Shown here piece after piece: positions 61,335 to 64,000 of a DNA stretch of 64,000 nucleotides. Both the position numbers and the translations under genes were made by a program. Origin of the DNA: Micromonospora nigra. Its GTDB lineage: Bacteria; Actinomycetota; Actinomycetes; Mycobacteriales; Micromonosporaceae. The stretch spans positions 4,269,501-4,333,500 of the forward strand of contig NZ_FMHT01000003.1 of assembly GCF_900091585.1 (NCBI RefSeq). Reading direction: 5' to 3'. Every line of letters starts with the position of its first letter. The stretch's first letter is position 1. Below the pieces are notes generated by a model. It saw nothing but the letters and a program-made list of their open reading frames with translations, was not told the DNA's origin and ran no database searches.

Positions 61335-63995
61335 ATGAACAAGACGGAGCGCGAACAGACTCGTCGCCTTGCGGCGGATCTCAGACGGTGGAGCCAACGC
61401 GCGGCGGACGTCCAGGCCTGGCACCAGGCTGTCCAGGACGCGGCCAGCGGCGACGAACAGGCCCTGCGCTCACGGAGTGTCATGGTCGGCCGTGCGGGCG
61501 AAGCCGCCTGGCGCGTGCTCCCACTGCGGATCAGCGACGTGGCGGTCGTCCGGCGGCTGTGGCAGAGAGCCACGCTTCCCGTGGCGACGACCGACGACCG
61601 CGCACTGCTGCGCCTGCTCACCAGGGACGTACCCCGGGCCATCGCCGACGTCGCACCCGTGCTCGGCGTGCGCCGTTTCTTCACCGGCTCGGCGAGGAGA
61701 CAGTCGGCCGTCGTGGCAGGCGAGTTCCTGCGCCGGCACCACGCTGCGGTCGTCGGCAACGGCGGGCCTGGTCGCCTGGAACGCCTCGGCGCTTTCACCG
61801 CGCCGGCCGAGCCGGGCAGGCTCGGGTTGGCGGCGCTGCTCGACCCGGCTCTCCGCTTCGACCTCGTCTCCGGAACGGCCACACCGGCGCCCGAGATCCT
61901 GGACCGGCCGGTCGTCGACGGACTACCCGACGCGCTGGACACCATCGCCAAGGTCGTCGCAGGCGAAGCCTCGTACCGGTCAGCGGCGCGCGATGCAGGT
62001 GAGCAGGTCAGACGCGCCGGGGTCCGACAGGTCCTCGGCGAGATGCCGGTGGAGGCGTTGAAGACCGCCACCCGCGACCGGCTCCGGCTGGGGCCGCTCA
62101 CCGAGGCGGGCATCAGCACCGTGCAGGAGGTGCTGGACGACGGTGTGAACCTGCAGGCGCTTCCGGGCGTCGGGGAGACGTCAGCCCGGCGCATGCTCGG
62201 GGCGGCACAGACCCTGTGGCGGACGACGTACGACGAGATGCCGATCCGGATCGACATCGACCACCGTCGCCCGGAGACCACCCGGCTGCTGCACTGCCTC
62301 GCCGAATGGGACTCGTGCCGGCAGACCCGAGGAGCGGCTGCCGACCTCGAACGGGCAGCCGAACTCGAACCGCTACGGGCCGCGATCACCTCCGGTGTCA
62401 CCCACCTGCTCGTCATCCCGGCCCGGCAGCTCGCCGCCGCAGGGCTCGCCGAGAGCATCCAGCTGGTCAGACGGCGAGCCAAACTGCTCGGCACGTCGTC
62501 CGCGTCCGGCCGGCGGAACGTCGGCGTGGACCCGTGGGACGACTTCCTCGCCCGACCCGCCGACTACTTCGCCATGCTCGCCGAGCTGGGGTTCGTCACC
62601 GAGGATGACGACGCGGTGCACGGCGACCTCCCGGAGGAGATCATCCAGGCGGTACGCGACCAGGTGCTCGACGGTGAACACCTGACCGCGTCGCTGCGCG
62701 GCTACCAGAGCTTCGGCGCCCGCTTCGCGCTCGTGCAGCGCAAGGTCGTCATCGGGGACGAGATGGGCCTCGGCAAGACCGTCGAGGCGCTCGCGGTCCT
62801 CGCTCACCTGCACAGCAGGGGGAAGACCCACTTCCTCGTGGTCTGCCCGGCGGCGGTGGTGACCAACTGGGTGCGCGAGGTCTCGAGCAAGACGAAGCTG
62901 CGGGCGTGCCGGGTCCACGGACCGGAACGCGACCGCGCCGCCCGCACGTGGCTGCGCGACGGCGGCGTCGCCGTCACCACCTACGAGACCCTGGCGTGGT
63001 GGGAGCCCGCGCTGCGGGAACTCCGCGGCCTGGCGTGCGTCGTCGTCGACGAGGCCCACTACATCAAGAACCCGCAGGCGCAGCGGACGATCAGGACGAA
63101 GCGACTCGTGGAGGAGTCGGAACGCGCGATCCTGCTCACCGGTACGCCGCTGGAAAACAGGGTCGACGAGTTCCGCAACCTGGCCTCCTACGTACGCCCG
63201 GATCTCACCGTGGACGCCGACGACCTGTCACCGCGGACGTTCCGCCGGCAGATCGCACCGGCGTATCTGCGCCGCAACCAGGAGGACGTGCTGGCCGAAC
63301 TTCCGCAGCTCATCGAGGTCGAGGAATGGCTACCCCTCTCCGCAGCGGACCGCTCGCGGTATCGGGGCGCGGTCGAGCGCGGGAACTTCATGGAGATGCG
63401 CCAGGCGGCGATGCTCGGAGCAGCCCAGTCCACCAAGATGCAGCGCCTCGTCGAGATTGTCCGCGAAGCGGCGGAGAACGAGCGCCGCATCATCGTGTTC
63501 TCCCACTTCAGGAACGTGCTCGACCTCGTGGCCCGATCGTTGCCGGGGCCGGTGTTCGGGCCCCTCACGGGCTCTGTGCCAGCCGGCCGACGCCAGCAGC
63601 TGGTGGACCAGTTCTCGTCCGCCAGGCACGGCGCCGTCCTGGTGGCCCAGATCGTGGCCGGTGGCGTCGGGCTCAACATCCAGTCCGCGTCCGTGGTCGT
63701 CATCTGTGAACCGCAGCTCAAGCCGACGACCGAGGCGCAGGCGATCGCCCGCGCGCACCGGATGGGCCAGGTGCAGTCGGTGCAGGTCCACCGGCTGCTG
63801 TCCGAGGACGGCGTCGACCAACGGATCACCGAACTGCTGGCGGGGAAGAGGCGGATCTTCGACGACTTCGCACGGGTCAGCGACATGGCTGACTCGAGCC
63901 CGGAGGCGGTGGACCTGTCCGAGGCTGAGCTCGTCCGAGAGGTCGTGGCCGCCGAACGCCAACGCCTGTTCGAGCGTGACTCTGCCGAGGCGTGA
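61335..63995 (+). CDS. SNF2-family DNA-dependent ATPase/helicase
   Basis: An 886-residue protein. The N-terminal 470 residues are helical and contain a helix-hairpin-helix DNA-binding motif (LQALPGVGETSARRMLGAA, about residues 275-293). The SNF2 motor follows: motif I GDEMGLGKTVEAL, II VVVDEAHYIKN, III LLTGTPLENRVDEF, IV RIIVFSHFRNVLDLV, V AGGVGLNIQSA, VI QAIARAHRMGQ. It is thus complete and probably active on DNA in repair or defence. ATG 61335 is used; GTG 61329 is in frame. No methylase, nuclease or SWIM-domain partner is visible before the window ends, 5 nt after the stop. Confidence 0.9.
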   Translation: MNKTEREQTRRLAADLRRWSQRAADVQAWHQAVQDAASGDEQALRSRSVMVGRAGEAAWRVLPLRISDVAVVRRLWQRATLPVATTDDRALLRLLTRDVPRAIADVAPVLGVRRFFTGSARRQSAVVAGEFLRRHHAAVVGNGGPGRLERLGAFTAPAEPGRLGLAALLDPALRFDLVSGTATPAPEILDRPVVDGLPDALDTIAKVVAGEASYRSAARDAGEQVRRAGVRQVLGEMPVEALKTATRDRLRLGPLTEAGISTVQEVLDDGVNLQALPGVGETSARRMLGAAQTLWRTTYDEMPIRIDIDHRRPETTRLLHCLAEWDSCRQTRGAAADLERAAELEPLRAAITSGVTHLLVIPARQLAAAGLAESIQLVRRRAKLLGTSSASGRRNVGVDPWDDFLARPADYFAMLAELGFVTEDDDAVHGDLPEEIIQAVRDQVLDGEHLTASLRGYQSFGARFALVQRKVVIGDEMGLGKTVEALAVLAHLHSRGKTHFLVVCPAAVVTNWVREVSSKTKLRACRVHGPERDRAARTWLRDGGVAVTTYETLAWWEPALRELRGLACVVVDEAHYIKNPQAQRTIRTKRLVEESERAILLTGTPLENRVDEFRNLASYVRPDLTVDADDLSPRTFRRQIAPAYLRRNQEDVLAELPQLIEVEEWLPLSAADRSRYRGAVERGNFMEMRQAAMLGAAQSTKMQRLVEIVREAAENERRIIVFSHFRNVLDLVARSLPGPVFGPLTGSVPAGRRQQLVDQFSSARHGAVLVAQIVAGGVGLNIQSASVVVICEPQLKPTTEAQAIARAHRMGQVQSVQVHRLLSEDGVDQRITELLAGKRRIFDDFARVSDMADSSPEAVDLSEAELVREVVAAERQRLFERDSAEA

Positions 63996-64000
63996 GCCGC

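Overview
The window looks like chromosome from a high-GC actinobacterium, most likely Micromonospora or a close Micromonosporaceae relative. This is inferred from very GC-rich third codon positions, the gene families and their order, and many starts with a -10 hexamer 6-7 nt upstream of the start codon (leaderless type). It carries about 57 protein genes, three tRNA genes (Leu-TAG, His-GTG, Lys-CTT) and no rRNA, CRISPR array, IS element or prophage that I can see.

Layout. 1-4.3 kb: the 5' end of a secreted GH12 cellulase behind a CebR-like operator, an FAD monooxygenase, and ctaD. 4.2-17.2 kb: an MFS permease and the NAD-salvage genes pncA and pncB. A LuxR-type ATPase regulator and a degenerate dynamin-like gene come next. 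They are followed by the order clpS, DUF2017, mec, cysO, cysM, MBL phosphodiesterase, rph, rdgB, which matches the M. tuberculosis Rv1330c-Rv1341 region except that rhomboid and murI are missing. 17.2-25.3 kb: a histidine-utilisation operon (RpiR-type regulator, hutU, M20 amidohydrolase, hutF, hutI, hutH); hutF carries an apparent one-base frameshift.

25.4-40.4 kb: an exopolysaccharide locus. It holds a pseudokinase/pseudoprotease membrane protein co-translated with an O-antigen-ligase/Wzy-type protein, a GT2 transferase, and a tightly overlapping five-gene operon (flippase, GT4, two SDR sugar enzymes, sugar nucleotidyltransferase). It also holds a membrane-anchored GH10 xylanase, a WbaP-type initiating transferase, an LCP ligase and a methyltransferase. 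40.3-46.4 kb: a MOSC protein, an expansin-like protein, a GNAT enzyme, tRNA-Leu, a Bcp peroxiredoxin, and a cobalt/nickel ECF transporter (cbiM, PDGLE/CbiN-like, cbiQ, cbiO) behind a strong palindromic operator.

46.4-53.3 kb: a copper-handling locus of two divergent units. One encodes an ECF sigma factor, MauE, a DsbA-like protein and a membrane protein. The other encodes a possible small ORF, CopC-CopD and a YcnI-like protein. 53.3-64 kb: a GT87 transferase, orn with tRNA-His, a YdeI/VOC pair opposite an AraC regulator, two adjacent paralogous L,D-transpeptidase lipoproteins, tRNA-Lys and a complete SNF2-family helicase.

The most unusual points are these: the sulfur carrier CysO has a 22-residue tail after its Gly-Gly and sits beside its JAMM protease; one protein joins a dead kinase N-lobe to a dead trypsin fold; hutF has a frameshift; the cobalt/nickel transporter has a TTGCCA-N5-TGGCAA operator; and a 28-codon leaderless ORF precedes the MBL phosphodiesterase gene.
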